Shown: positions 1 through 5,124, counted from the stretch's first letter. The stretch: DNA of 5,124 nt from an uncultured Thermoleophilia bacterium (GCA_903912585.1 CAIWHY010000474.1:1-5124), one strand, 5' to 3'. A program made the numbers and translations. The notes: generated from the sequence alone by a model not told the origin.

Positions 1-448
1 GGGCCGGTCGGCGCAGCAGGGTCGGCGGCACGGCGGCGATGCGGTAGTGCCGGCCGCTGTGCTGTTCCCAGCGCTCGCGCAGCGACGCCGACGCGTTCTT
101 GAACTGGCTGTAGCGCACGAGGCGTTCCAGAAGGCGTTGCGCCGCCTCGTCCGGATCGAGGTCCTCGAGCTCCTCCTCGACCTCCTCCTCCAGCAGGAGG
201 CGCGACTTCATCTCCAGGAGGGCCGCCACCAGCACGACGAACTGAGAGGTGGCGTCGAGGTCGAACTCCCCGCTGTCGGCGAGCTGGAGCACGTACTCGG
301 CGATGATGCGCGAGACGCGCACCTCCCAGATGTCGATCTCGTCCTTGAGGATCAGCGTGACGAGCAGGTCGAACGGGCCGTCGAAGACGTCCAGGTCGAG
401 ATCGAACGCCACCGGCGGCGCGGCGACTGCGCCGGCCTCGGCGCGCAT
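1..448 (-). CDS. scpA: ScpA, kleisin subunit of SMC condensin (3' end outside window)
   Basis: Segregation and condensation protein A is the kleisin that bridges the SMC ATPase heads and, with ScpB, forms the condensin complex that compacts and separates sister chromosomes on the nucleoid. The first 149 residues are visible and the C-terminal part is cut off by the window edge. The family hallmark VFDGPFDLLVTLI lies at residues 21-33, followed by the helix IDIWEVRVSRIIAEYV (about 38-53) and the motif VALLEMKSRLLLEEE-like segment at about 74-89, with the ALLEMKSRLLL core intact. An acidic stretch, about 87-101, then leads into the conserved ERLVRYSQFK segment. The ATG at 448 is chosen because AGGAG sits 8 nt upstream; an in-frame GTG seven codons earlier (469) has no such site. 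It follows the ftsZ stop by 29 bp, so it is probably the third gene of a parA-ftsZ-scpA operon. scpB would be expected just to the left, which is an inference. Identification is firm. Confidence 0.95.
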   Translation of the reverse strand, partial: MRAEAGAVAAPPVAFDLDLDVFDGPFDLLVTLILKDEIDIWEVRVSRIIAEYVLQLADSGEFDLDATSQFVVLVAALLEMKSRLLLEEEVEEELEDLDPDEAAQRLLERLVRYSQFKNASASLRERWEQHSGRHYRIAAVPPTLLRRPA

Positions 449-456
449 CGCCGCCG

Positions 457-461
457 CTCCT
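457..461 (-). promoter_or_regulatory. Ribosome binding site of scpA
   Basis: AGGAG (within GAGAGGAG) lies 8 nt before the ATG at 448. It sits inside the 29-bp ftsZ-scpA gap and favours this ATG over the in-frame GTG at 469, because the GTG codon lies upstream of the site. Confidence 0.75.
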
Positions 462-477
462 CTCGCCACCGGGCCGC

Positions 478-1674
478 CTACTCCTCGGGCTGATTGACGA
501 AGGACGGGATCTCGAAGTCCGGGGCCTCGAACGTCGGGGCGGCCCCGAACGGCGTGCCGCGATCGGCTTCACGCTCCTCGCGCGGCGCACGCCGCGGGGC
601 GGACTCGTCGGGAGCCGGCTTCTCAGCGCGCTTGCCCTCGCCGAAGCCCGTGGCCACGACGGTGATCGAGATCTTGCCCTCGAGCCGCTCGTCGACGACG
701 GCGCCGAAGATGATATTGGCGTCGTCGTCGGCCGCTTCGCTGATCACGCCCGCGGCCTCGTTGACCTCGTAGAGCGTGAGGTCGCTGCCGCCGGTGATGT
801 TGAGCAGCAGCCCGCGGGCGCCGTTGATGGACGTCTCGAGCAGCGGCGACCGGATCGCCATGTCGGCGGCCGCCTGGGCGCGGTTCTCGCCGCTCGCGAC
901 GCCGATGCCCAGGAGCGCGGTGCCGGCGTCCTTGACGATGGTGCGCACGTCGGCGAAGTCGAGATTGATCAATCCCGGCACGGTGATGAGGTCGGTGATG
1001 CCCTGGACGCCCTGGCGCAGGATGTCGTCGGCGTGCTGGAACGCCTCCACCACGCTCGTGTTGCGCTCCACGACCTCGAGCAGGCGGTCGTTGGGGATGC
1101 TGATGACCGTGTCTGCCACTTGCCGGAGCGTGTCGATGCCGGCGACGGCCTGCTTGAGGCGCCGCTGCCCCTCGAAGCCGAACGGCTTCGTCACGATCGC
1201 GATCGTGACGGCTCCAAGCTCGTGAGCGACCGCGGCCACGACGGGCGCGCCGCCGGTGCCGGTGCCGCCGCCCTCTCCAGCGGTGACGAACACGAGGTCG
1301 GCGCCGCGCAGAGCCGCCTTGAGCTGGTCGCGGGAGACCTCCATCGCCTCGCGGCCGACGTCCGGATTGGCTCCGCCGCCGAGCCCGTGCGTGATCTCCT
1401 GCCCGATGTGGATCTTGACGTCGGCGTCGCACACGTCCAGTTGCTGCACGTCGGTGTTGACGGCGATGAACTCGACGCCCTTGACGCCGGAGTCGACCAT
1501 CCTGTTGATGGCGTTCGTGCCGGCGCCGCCGATGCCCACGACCTTGATGGTCGTGACGTATGGGCGGCCCTTGACGACCGCCTCCTGAGCCTCCCGCTCC
1601 CGGGGCGCGCCGCCGGCGTCGGTACGCCGGAAGAGCTCGCTCAGTCCATCCTTCATGCTAGGTCGATCTGCCAT
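478..1674 (-). CDS. ftsZ: Cell division protein FtsZ
   Basis: FtsZ is the tubulin-like GTPase that polymerises into the cytokinetic ring on the inner face of the membrane at mid-cell. The 398-residue protein shows the whole fold: KVVGIGGAGTNAINRM (about 44-59), VNTD (72-75), the tubulin signature GEGGGTGTGGAPVVA (133-147), PFGFEGQRR (164-172), IPNDRL (193-198), and the T7 synergy loop NLDFADV (237-243) with catalytic Asp239 and Asp242. A proline- and charge-rich linker of about 38 residues follows, then the C-terminal peptide FEIPSF (387-392), which normally binds partners such as SepF. The signature with Glu after the first Gly matches actinobacterial FtsZ. The N-terminus is about 40 residues ahead of the first beta strand, longer than the usual 10 or so. 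The ATG at 1674 is chosen because GGGAGG lies 6 nt upstream; the next ATG (1656) has no such site. The gene overlaps the end of parA by 17 bp and precedes scpA, away from the usual murC-ftsQ context. No lesion is seen. Confidence 0.98.
   Translation of the reverse strand: MADRPSMKDGLSELFRRTDAGGAPREREAQEAVVKGRPYVTTIKVVGIGGAGTNAINRMVDSGVKGVEFIAVNTDVQQLDVCDADVKIHIGQEITHGLGGGANPDVGREAMEVSRDQLKAALRGADLVFVTAGEGGGTGTGGAPVVAAVAHELGAVTIAIVTKPFGFEGQRRLKQAVAGIDTLRQVADTVISIPNDRLLEVVERNTSVVEAFQHADDILRQGVQGITDLITVPGLINLDFADVRTIVKDAGTALLGIGVASGENRAQAAADMAIRSPLLETSINGARGLLLNITGGSDLTLYEVNEAAGVISEAADDDANIIFGAVVDERLEGKISITVVATGFGEGKRAEKPAPDESAPRRAPREEREADRGTPFGAAPTFEAPDFEIPSFVNQPEE
1189..1210. repeat. Perfect 22-bp palindrome inside ftsZ
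   Basis: The two 11-base halves are exact reverse complements with no spacer, centred on GATCGCGATC. It lies within ftsZ codons for V-T-I-A-I-V-T (residues 156-162), a conserved beta-strand region, so it may simply result from codon choice. Its perfection over 22 bp is uncommon for a window of this size. Confidence 0.9.
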
Positions 1675-2416
1675 TCAGCACCTCCCGCGCCAAGGCGCGG
1701 TACGATTCGGCCCCTCTCCCCTTCGGATCGTACTTGAGCACGGAGGCACCGATCACAGGCGCCTCGGCGAACTTGATGGTCTTGCGCACGACGGTGTCGA
1801 ACACCAGCGGTCCGAAGTTGTCGCGCAGCACCTCGATCGACTCCTTGCCGTGGCTGGTGCGGGCATCGAAGAGCGTCGGCAGGATGCCGAAGATGCGCAC
1901 CTCCGGGTTGAGGTTCTCGCGGATCATCTCGAGCGTCTTCTCGAGCTGGAGAAGGCCGCGGAGCGAGAGGTACTCGCACTGGACCGGCACGATGACGCCC
2001 TCGGACGCAGTGAGGGCGTTGATGGTGAGCAGCCCGAGCGACGGTGGCGTGTCGATGAGGATGTACTCGTAGCGCTCGCGCACAGGGTCGAGGGCGCGCT
2101 GCAGGGCCCGCTCGCGCCCGATCATCTGCGAGAGCGCCATCTCGGCCCCGGCGAGGTCGATGGTGGCCGCGGCCACGTCCAGCTCGCGTTCGTAGATCAC
2201 GTCCTCGATCGGGGTGCGGTGCACAAGCACGTCGTACATGCTCTTCTCGAGGTCCTCGGTGTCGATGCCCTGGCTCATGGTGAGGTTGCCCTGAGGGTCC
2301 ATGTCGACGGCCAGGACCCGCAGGCCGTGCTCACGGAGCGCCGCACCGAGATTCACCGTGGAGGTGGTCTTGGCTACGCCGCCCTTCTGGTTCGCGAAGG
2401 CGATGACATGCGCCAT
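1658..2416 (-). CDS. parA: ParA/Soj-type chromosome-partitioning ATPase
   Basis: ParA proteins are ATP-switched dimers that bind DNA nonspecifically and help position chromosomes or other cargo. The 252-residue protein is a complete short form without the extra N-terminal DNA-binding domain of plasmid P1-type ParA. It has the deviant Walker A box KGGVAKTT (11-18, with signature Lys11 and Lys16), the Walker A' box LAVDMDPQGNLT (35-46, Asp38 and Asp40), the Walker B box ILIDTPPSLG (119-128, Asp122), and the family segment PVQCEYLSLRGL (144-155). The ATG at 2416 starts the domain directly and has AAGGGG 10 nt upstream; the 25-residue upward extension of the frame has no ParA similarity. It is the first gene after a hairpin and overlaps ftsZ by 17 bp. 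No parB gene is visible. A ParA encoded near scpA is common in Actinobacteria and need not be the parABS partner, so its exact cargo is uncertain. Confidence 0.95.
   Translation of the reverse strand: MAHVIAFANQKGGVAKTTSTVNLGAALREHGLRVLAVDMDPQGNLTMSQGIDTEDLEKSMYDVLVHRTPIEDVIYERELDVAAATIDLAGAEMALSQMIGRERALQRALDPVRERYEYILIDTPPSLGLLTINALTASEGVIVPVQCEYLSLRGLLQLEKTLEMIRENLNPEVRIFGILPTLFDARTSHGKESIEVLRDNFGPLVFDTVVRKTIKFAEAPVIGASVLKYDPKGRGAESYRALAREVLNGRST
1681..1686 (-). promoter_or_regulatory. Ribosome binding site of ftsZ, within parA
   Basis: GGGAGG lies 6 nt before the ATG at 1674 and inside the 3' end of parA. It decides the start: the alternative ATG at 1656, just after the parA stop, has no purine-rich site. 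Translation of ftsZ is therefore probably coupled to that of parA. Confidence 0.8.
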
Positions 2417-2426
2417 GGATCCGTTA

Positions 2427-2432
2427 CCCCTT
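2427..2432 (-). promoter_or_regulatory. Probable ribosome binding site of parA
   Basis: AAGGGG lies 10 nt before the ATG at 2416. The match and spacing are only moderate, but no better start or site is present nearby. Confidence 0.5.
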
Positions 2433-2493
2433 AGTCGACACCACGTCAGAACGCAGTTCGTGCCGCAGGCAAGAATCCCTGCATGCCCCATAT

Positions 2494-2528
2494 GCGACGA
2501 GCCCTGCAGCAGGTGCAGGGCTCGTCGC
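2494..2528 (-). terminator. Strong hairpin, probable terminator of queA-tgt-yajC
   Basis: GCGACGAGCCCTGC (2494-2507) is followed by a 7-nt loop and its exact reverse complement (2515-2528), giving a 14-bp GC-rich stem without mismatch. It lies 37 bp beyond the yajC stop and 77 bp before parA, where a transcript end is expected. Reading in gene direction, no T-run follows the stem (the next bases are ATATGGGG), so it is not a textbook intrinsic terminator for this strand. The plus-strand exit is richer in T (GGGGTTCTTCTTG). It could act in both directions, or be an RNA-stabilising 3' structure. Confidence 0.65.
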
Positions 2529-2565
2529 GGGGTTCTTCTTGACGATGGCGCTCACGTGACGGTCG

Positions 2566-3018
2566 TCAGGCCTTGGGCTCCTCGGGGGGCGCCGGGGCGT
2601 CCGGAGTGGCCTCGCCTGCGGCGGACGCTTCGAGCTCGCCGGCGTCCGTGCCGGCCTCCTCGCTGACGTCGTCGTCTTCCGCCTCGATGTACTCGTCCTC
2701 GTCCTCGTCCTCGTTGATGCTCGTGATCGAGGAGATGGCGCGCTTGAGGTAGCGCACGCGCGTGCGCTTGGCGACCTCGAGCTCGATCCAGTCGTCGCCG
2801 ATCCCGGTGATGGTGCCGAACATCCCGCCGATGGTGACCACTTCGTCGCCCTTCTTGAGCATCGTCACCATTTCCTGGTGCTGCTGCTTCTGGCGACGCT
2901 GCGGCCGGATGGCGAGAAAGTAGAAGATCCCGAAGAAGATCAGGATCCAGATGATGATGGCGACGCCGCCTCCGCCGAACCCGGCGCCGACGATTCCACC
3001 GCCGGTGAGTGCGTTCAT
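2566..3018 (-). CDS. yajC: YajC, Sec translocase accessory membrane protein
   Basis: YajC is a small inner-membrane protein that associates with SecDF and the SecYEG channel during protein export. The 150-residue product has a short Gly-rich N-terminus, one membrane helix (about 19-37, VAIIIWILIFFGIFYFLAI), and then the family signature RPQRRQKQ (38-45). The conserved cytosolic segment continues with MLKKGDEVVTIGGMFGTITGI (53-73). It ends in an acidic, low-complexity tail (about 103-150) that makes it longer than the roughly 110 residues of the E. coli protein. The ATG at 3018 is chosen because AGGAGG lies 9 nt upstream; a TTG at 3027 that overlaps the tgt stop would directly abut that site. 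The gene begins 5 bp after tgt and is very probably translationally coupled to it. The usual downstream secD and secF are missing here; the next gene is parA. Confidence 0.95.
   Translation of the reverse strand: MNALTGGGIVGAGFGGGGVAIIIWILIFFGIFYFLAIRPQRRQKQQHQEMVTMLKKGDEVVTIGGMFGTITGIGDDWIELEVAKRTRVRYLKRAISSITSINEDEDEDEYIEAEDDDVSEEAGTDAGELEASAAGEATPDAPAPPEEPKA
2692..2714. repeat. Short period-6 tandem repeat in yajC
   Basis: Almost four copies of CTCGTC (plus strand) encode alternating Glu and Asp, residues 103-109 of YajC, at the start of its acidic tail. Such short repeats can vary in copy number by slippage, and a six-base change would keep the reading frame. Confidence 0.85.
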
Positions 3019-3023
3019 GCGGA

Positions 3024-4181
3024 TCAACCTCCTGCGGAGTAGTGCTCCGCCACGTCATTGGCAAACTCGGCAAAACGCCCGTCGCGTATGGCAGCACGGG
3101 CGTCCGCGGTCAATCCTAGCAGAACGCGCAGATTATGAAGACTCAGGAGCTGGGCGCCGAGCATCTCTTTCTGCGTCACGAGGTGGCGCAGGTACGAGCG
3201 CGTGAACGTACGACACGTGTAGCAATCGCAGCTCTCGTCGAGCGGGCGCAGGTCGTGCGCGAAACGCGCGTTGCGCAGGTTGAGGCGGCCCTCCGTAGAG
3301 AAGGCCGTCCCGGTGCGCGCCAGGCGCGTCGGCAGCACGCAGTCGAACACGTCCACCCCGCGCGCGATGACCTCCACGATCCCGCGCGGGTCGCCGATGC
3401 CCATGAAGTAGCGCAGGCGGTCGCGCGGCAGCAGATCGTCCATGAGCTCGACGGTGCGCAGCATCTCGTCGCCGCGCTCCCCGACGCTGAGGCCGCCGAT
3501 GGCGTAGGCGTCGAAGCCGACGCCCGTGATCTCGGCGGCCGAGCGGCGGCGCAGCGCCTCGTCGACGCCGCCCTGCACGATGCCCACGAGCAACTGGTCG
3601 CGGCGCCCGTGGGCCGCCTTGCAGGCCGCCGCCCAGCGCGTCGTGCGCTCCACGGCGGCCTCGATCTCGGCACGCTCGAGCGTGCCCGGCGCGCACTGAT
3701 CGAAGGCCATGATGACGTCGGCCCCGAGCTCCTCCTGGATGTGCATCGCCAGCTCGGGCGTGAACACGTGGCGCGACCCGTCGTACACCGAGGAGAACTC
3801 GACGCCGTGGTCGTGGATCACGCGCGTGCCCTCGAGGCTGAACACCTGAAACCCGCCCGAGTCGGTGAGGATGGGGCCGTCCCAGCGCATGAAGCCGTGC
3901 AGCCCGCCATGCGCGGCGACGATCTCGGTGCCCGGCCGGAAGAAGAGGTGGTAGGTGTTGGCGAGGACCACCTGTGCACCGAGCTCCTGGAGCTCGCGCG
4001 GGGAGACCGCCTTCACGGTCGCCTTGGTCCCCACCGGCATGAAGCACGGCGTCTCGACCACGCCGTGAGGCGTCGTGAGGCGCGCGGCACGGGCTGAGCC
4101 GTCGCGCGCCTGCACCTCGAAGGCGAAGCCTGCGGCGGTCATGGCGGCGGCGCCCGCCGTTCTCGGGTCCGAGACGCTCAT
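3024..4181 (-). CDS. tgt: tRNA-guanine transglycosylase (bacterial Tgt)
   Basis: Tgt exchanges guanine-34 in the anticodon of tRNAs for Asp, Asn, His and Tyr with preQ1, the base-exchange step of queuosine synthesis. The 385-residue length is normal. Motifs seen include DSGGFQVFSL (107-116, with Asp107 as likely general base), FDQCAP (160-165), GIVQGG (200-205), GGLSVGE (229-235), VDVFDCVLPTR (276-286, with Asp280 as the likely nucleophile by alignment to the Zymomonas enzyme), and the zinc site CDCYTC plus His (Cys318, Cys320, Cys323, His349). Val at 233 is typical of bacterial preQ1-using enzymes; eukaryotic queuine-using ones carry Gly. The ATG at 4181 is chosen because GAGGG, overlapping the queA stop, lies 7 nt upstream. 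A later ATG (4142) has no such site, and the open frame upward to 4280 lies within queA. It starts 10 bp after queA and ends 5 bp before yajC. Confidence 0.97.
   Translation of the reverse strand: MSVSDPRTAGAAAMTAAGFAFEVQARDGSARAARLTTPHGVVETPCFMPVGTKATVKAVSPRELQELGAQVVLANTYHLFFRPGTEIVAAHGGLHGFMRWDGPILTDSGGFQVFSLEGTRVIHDHGVEFSSVYDGSRHVFTPELAMHIQEELGADVIMAFDQCAPGTLERAEIEAAVERTTRWAAACKAAHGRRDQLLVGIVQGGVDEALRRRSAAEITGVGFDAYAIGGLSVGERGDEMLRTVELMDDLLPRDRLRYFMGIGDPRGIVEVIARGVDVFDCVLPTRLARTGTAFSTEGRLNLRNARFAHDLRPLDESCDCYTCRTFTRSYLRHLVTQKEMLGAQLLSLHNLRVLLGLTADARAAIRDGRFAEFANDVAEHYSAGG
3028..3033 (-). promoter_or_regulatory. Strong ribosome binding site of yajC, within tgt
   Basis: AGGAGG, followed by TTGATCC, closely matches the complement of the 16S rRNA 3' end. 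It lies 9 nt before the ATG at 3018 and within the last codons of tgt. It directly abuts the TTG at 3027, which rules out that codon as the start. Confidence 0.85.
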
Positions 4182-4188
4182 CCCAAGG

Positions 4189-4193
4189 CCCTC
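4189..4193 (-). promoter_or_regulatory. Ribosome binding site of tgt, overlapping queA stop
   Basis: GAGGG includes the last two bases of the queA TGA and lies 7 nt before the ATG at 4181. It supports this start over the ATG at 4142 and indicates coupling of tgt translation to queA. Confidence 0.7.
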
Positions 4194-5124
4194 ACAGCGC
4201 CAGCATCGCGTCGCCGAAGCTGTAGAAGCGGTACGCCTCGCCCACGGCGTGCGCGTAGAGGCGCTGCGTCTCGGCGACACCGCAGAACGCCATCACCAGC
4301 GCCAGCAGGCTGGTGCGCGGCAGATGGAAGTTGGTGACCAGCGCGTCGACGAGGCGGAACTCGAACCCCGGCGAGATGAACAGCGATGTCTCGCCGCGCA
4401 GGACGGCCTCCGCGGCGAGGTCGGAAGCCGACCCGTCGAGCCCGCCGGCCGCGCGCGCCAGGTGCTCGAGCGTGCGCATCGAGGTCGTGCCCACGGCCAC
4501 CACGCGGCGCCCCTCGGCGCGCGCCGCCAGCAGGCGCGCCCACACCGCCGCGTCGACCGCGAAGCTCTCGCCGTGAAGACGGCCCGCGGCGAGCGTCTCT
4601 TCCTGCAGCGGCTTGAACGTCCCCAACCCCACGTGCAGCGTCACCGCCTCGACGCTCACGCCGGCGCCGGCCAGGGCCGCGTCGAGCTCCGGCGTGAAGT
4701 GCAGGCCGGCGGTCGGGGCGGCGGCGGACCCGACGGCCCGGGCGTAGGTGGTCTGGTAGCGCTCCGGGTCGCTCAAGCGCGCGTGGATGTACGGCGGCAG
4801 CGGGGTGACGCCCGCCTCTTCGAGCAGATCGAGCACGGAGCGCTCTCCGTGGCTGCGAACGAGCCAGCGGCCGTCGCCGAACGGAGACGCGCACGACAGC
4901 GACCACGCCTCCCCCAGAGTCTCGCTCGCCAGTACCTCTCCGCGGCGAGGTCGCCCGCGCAGCAGCACCTCCCACTCCTCCGTCCGGGGACCGGTCGCAG
5001 CAGCCGCTGCGGCAACTGCCGGAGACGTCGCGGCGGACGGGCGCAGGAACAAGGCCTCGATGCGTCCGCCGCTGGCGCGGCGGAAGAACGTCCGCGCCGG
5101 GAAGACGCGCGTGTCGTTGCGCAC
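4192..5124 (-). CDS. queA: QueA, tRNA preQ1(34) S-adenosylmethionine ribosyltransferase-isomerase (5' end outside window)
   Basis: QueA transfers the ribosyl part of S-adenosylmethionine to preQ1 in tRNA and rearranges it to epoxyqueuosine, the step after Tgt. The last 310 residues are visible. The first visible residues, VRNDTRVFPAR, match the FNNTRVIPARL motif that lies near residue 60 in E. coli QueA, so about 55-60 residues are missing. The GTG at the edge is an internal Val codon and not a start. Motifs, numbered from the window edge, are PLPPYI (109-113 region), AAPTAGLHF (135-143), VTLHVGLGTF (161-170), AVGTTSMRTLE (210-220), VDALVTNFHLPRTSLL (259-274) and YRFYSFGDAML (298-308) close to the C-terminus. 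An Ala-rich stretch (about 30-45) appears as an insertion in a surface region compared with E. coli. The gene leads the queA-tgt-yajC set. In many bacteria ruvB lies just upstream, which cannot be seen here. Confidence 0.96.
   Translation of the reverse strand: MRNDTRVFPARTFFRRASGGRIEALFLRPSAATSPAVAAAAAATGPRTEEWEVLLRGRPRRGEVLASETLGEAWSLSCASPFGDGRWLVRSHGERSVLDLLEEAGVTPLPPYIHARLSDPERYQTTYARAVGSAAAPTAGLHFTPELDAALAGAGVSVEAVTLHVGLGTFKPLQEETLAAGRLHGESFAVDAAVWARLLAARAEGRRVVAVGTTSMRTLEHLARAAGGLDGSASDLAAEAVLRGETSLFISPGFEFRLVDALVTNFHLPRTSLLALVMAFCGVAETQRLYAHAVGEAYRFYSFGDAMLAL

Larger units (their letters stand above)
2417..2565. other. Intergenic region between yajC and parA
   Basis: This 149-bp gap is the only substantial noncoding stretch in the window. 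It holds the hairpin at 2494-2528, the palindrome TCACGTGA at 2552-2559 just after the yajC stop, and the parA ribosome binding site. A promoter for parA-ftsZ-scpA is expected between the hairpin and parA. On the minus strand there is a TTGCCT hexamer that could be a -35 box, but no convincing -10 box at the right distance, so I do not call a promoter. Confidence 0.7.

Noticed and set aside
47..493. Open frame on the plus strand opposite scpA and the end of ftsZ
   Set aside because: The minus strand encodes ScpA with the DGPFDLL and LLEMKSRLLL motifs; the plus-strand frame is its complement.
1655..2434. Long open frame on the plus strand opposite parA
   Set aside because: It mirrors parA, whose conserved ATPase motifs fix the real frame; the plus-strand product shows no known motif.
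2417..2491. Upstream extension of parA by 25 codons
   Set aside because: The extension has no ParA similarity, and the ATG at 2416 opens the conserved domain with a purine-rich site before it.
2417..2493. Possible promoter of parA with a TTGCCT hexamer
   Set aside because: No acceptable -10 box lies 16-18 bases downstream, so the call would be a guess.
2477..2520. Alternative 7-bp pairing CCCTGCA/TGCAGGG that could compete with the main hairpin, as in an attenuator
   Set aside because: The 14-bp stem is far more stable, and no leader peptide or T-run supports attenuation.
3135..4097. Long open frame on the plus strand opposite tgt
   Set aside because: It is an antisense shadow of a clearly conserved gene in high-GC DNA; the translation is Arg/Ala/His-rich with no recognisable domain.
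4182..4280. Upstream extension of tgt to 4280
   Set aside because: It would lie inside the 3' end of queA in another frame and resembles shadow sequence; the ATG at 4181 has GAGGG at good spacing.

Overview
This is a high-GC window from a bacterial chromosome. All six supported genes lie on the minus strand, so transcription runs from the right edge to the left. In that order they are queA (5' end cut off by the window), tgt, yajC, a 149-bp intergenic gap holding a strong hairpin, parA (soj type), ftsZ and scpA (3' end cut off). Nothing on the plus strand looks real; its long open frames are antisense shadows of these genes.

Organism: the FtsZ GTP-binding signature reads GEGGGTGTGGAPVVA, the form I know from actinobacterial FtsZ (most other phyla have GMGGGTGTGAAP). 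A parA gene close to scpA is also a familiar actinobacterial arrangement. The queuosine genes queA and tgt argue against the well-studied Streptomyces/Mycobacterium groups, which as far as I know generally lack this pathway. A deep-branching high-GC actinobacterial lineage (for example Thermoleophilia-like) is my best guess, but it is an inference and not proven here.

Right block (about 2566-5124): queA, tgt and yajC are packed with gaps of 10 and 5 bp and have Shine-Dalgarno sites overlapping or lying inside the upstream gene, so they form one translationally coupled operon. QueA and Tgt are consecutive enzymes of queuosine tRNA modification. YajC is the small membrane subunit that works with SecDF. 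In many bacteria the order continues yajC-secD-secF, but here it does not.

Middle (2417-2565): a perfect 14-bp stem with a 7-nt loop probably ends the queA-tgt-yajC transcript. I could not identify a convincing promoter for parA in the remaining stretch.

Left block (1-2416): parA overlaps ftsZ by 17 bp, and scpA follows ftsZ after 29 bp, so these three are probably cotranscribed. Together they encode a ParA ATPase for chromosome organisation, the cytokinetic tubulin FtsZ, and the kleisin ScpA of the SMC condensin complex. This places chromosome segregation and division in one operon. The unusual point is ftsZ sitting between parA and scpA and not in the dcw cell-wall cluster. Its product also has a roughly 40-residue N-terminal extension with a possible amphipathic helix. 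Most of the window is ordinary housekeeping sequence, and I see no mobile element, CRISPR array, RNA gene or evident novel system.
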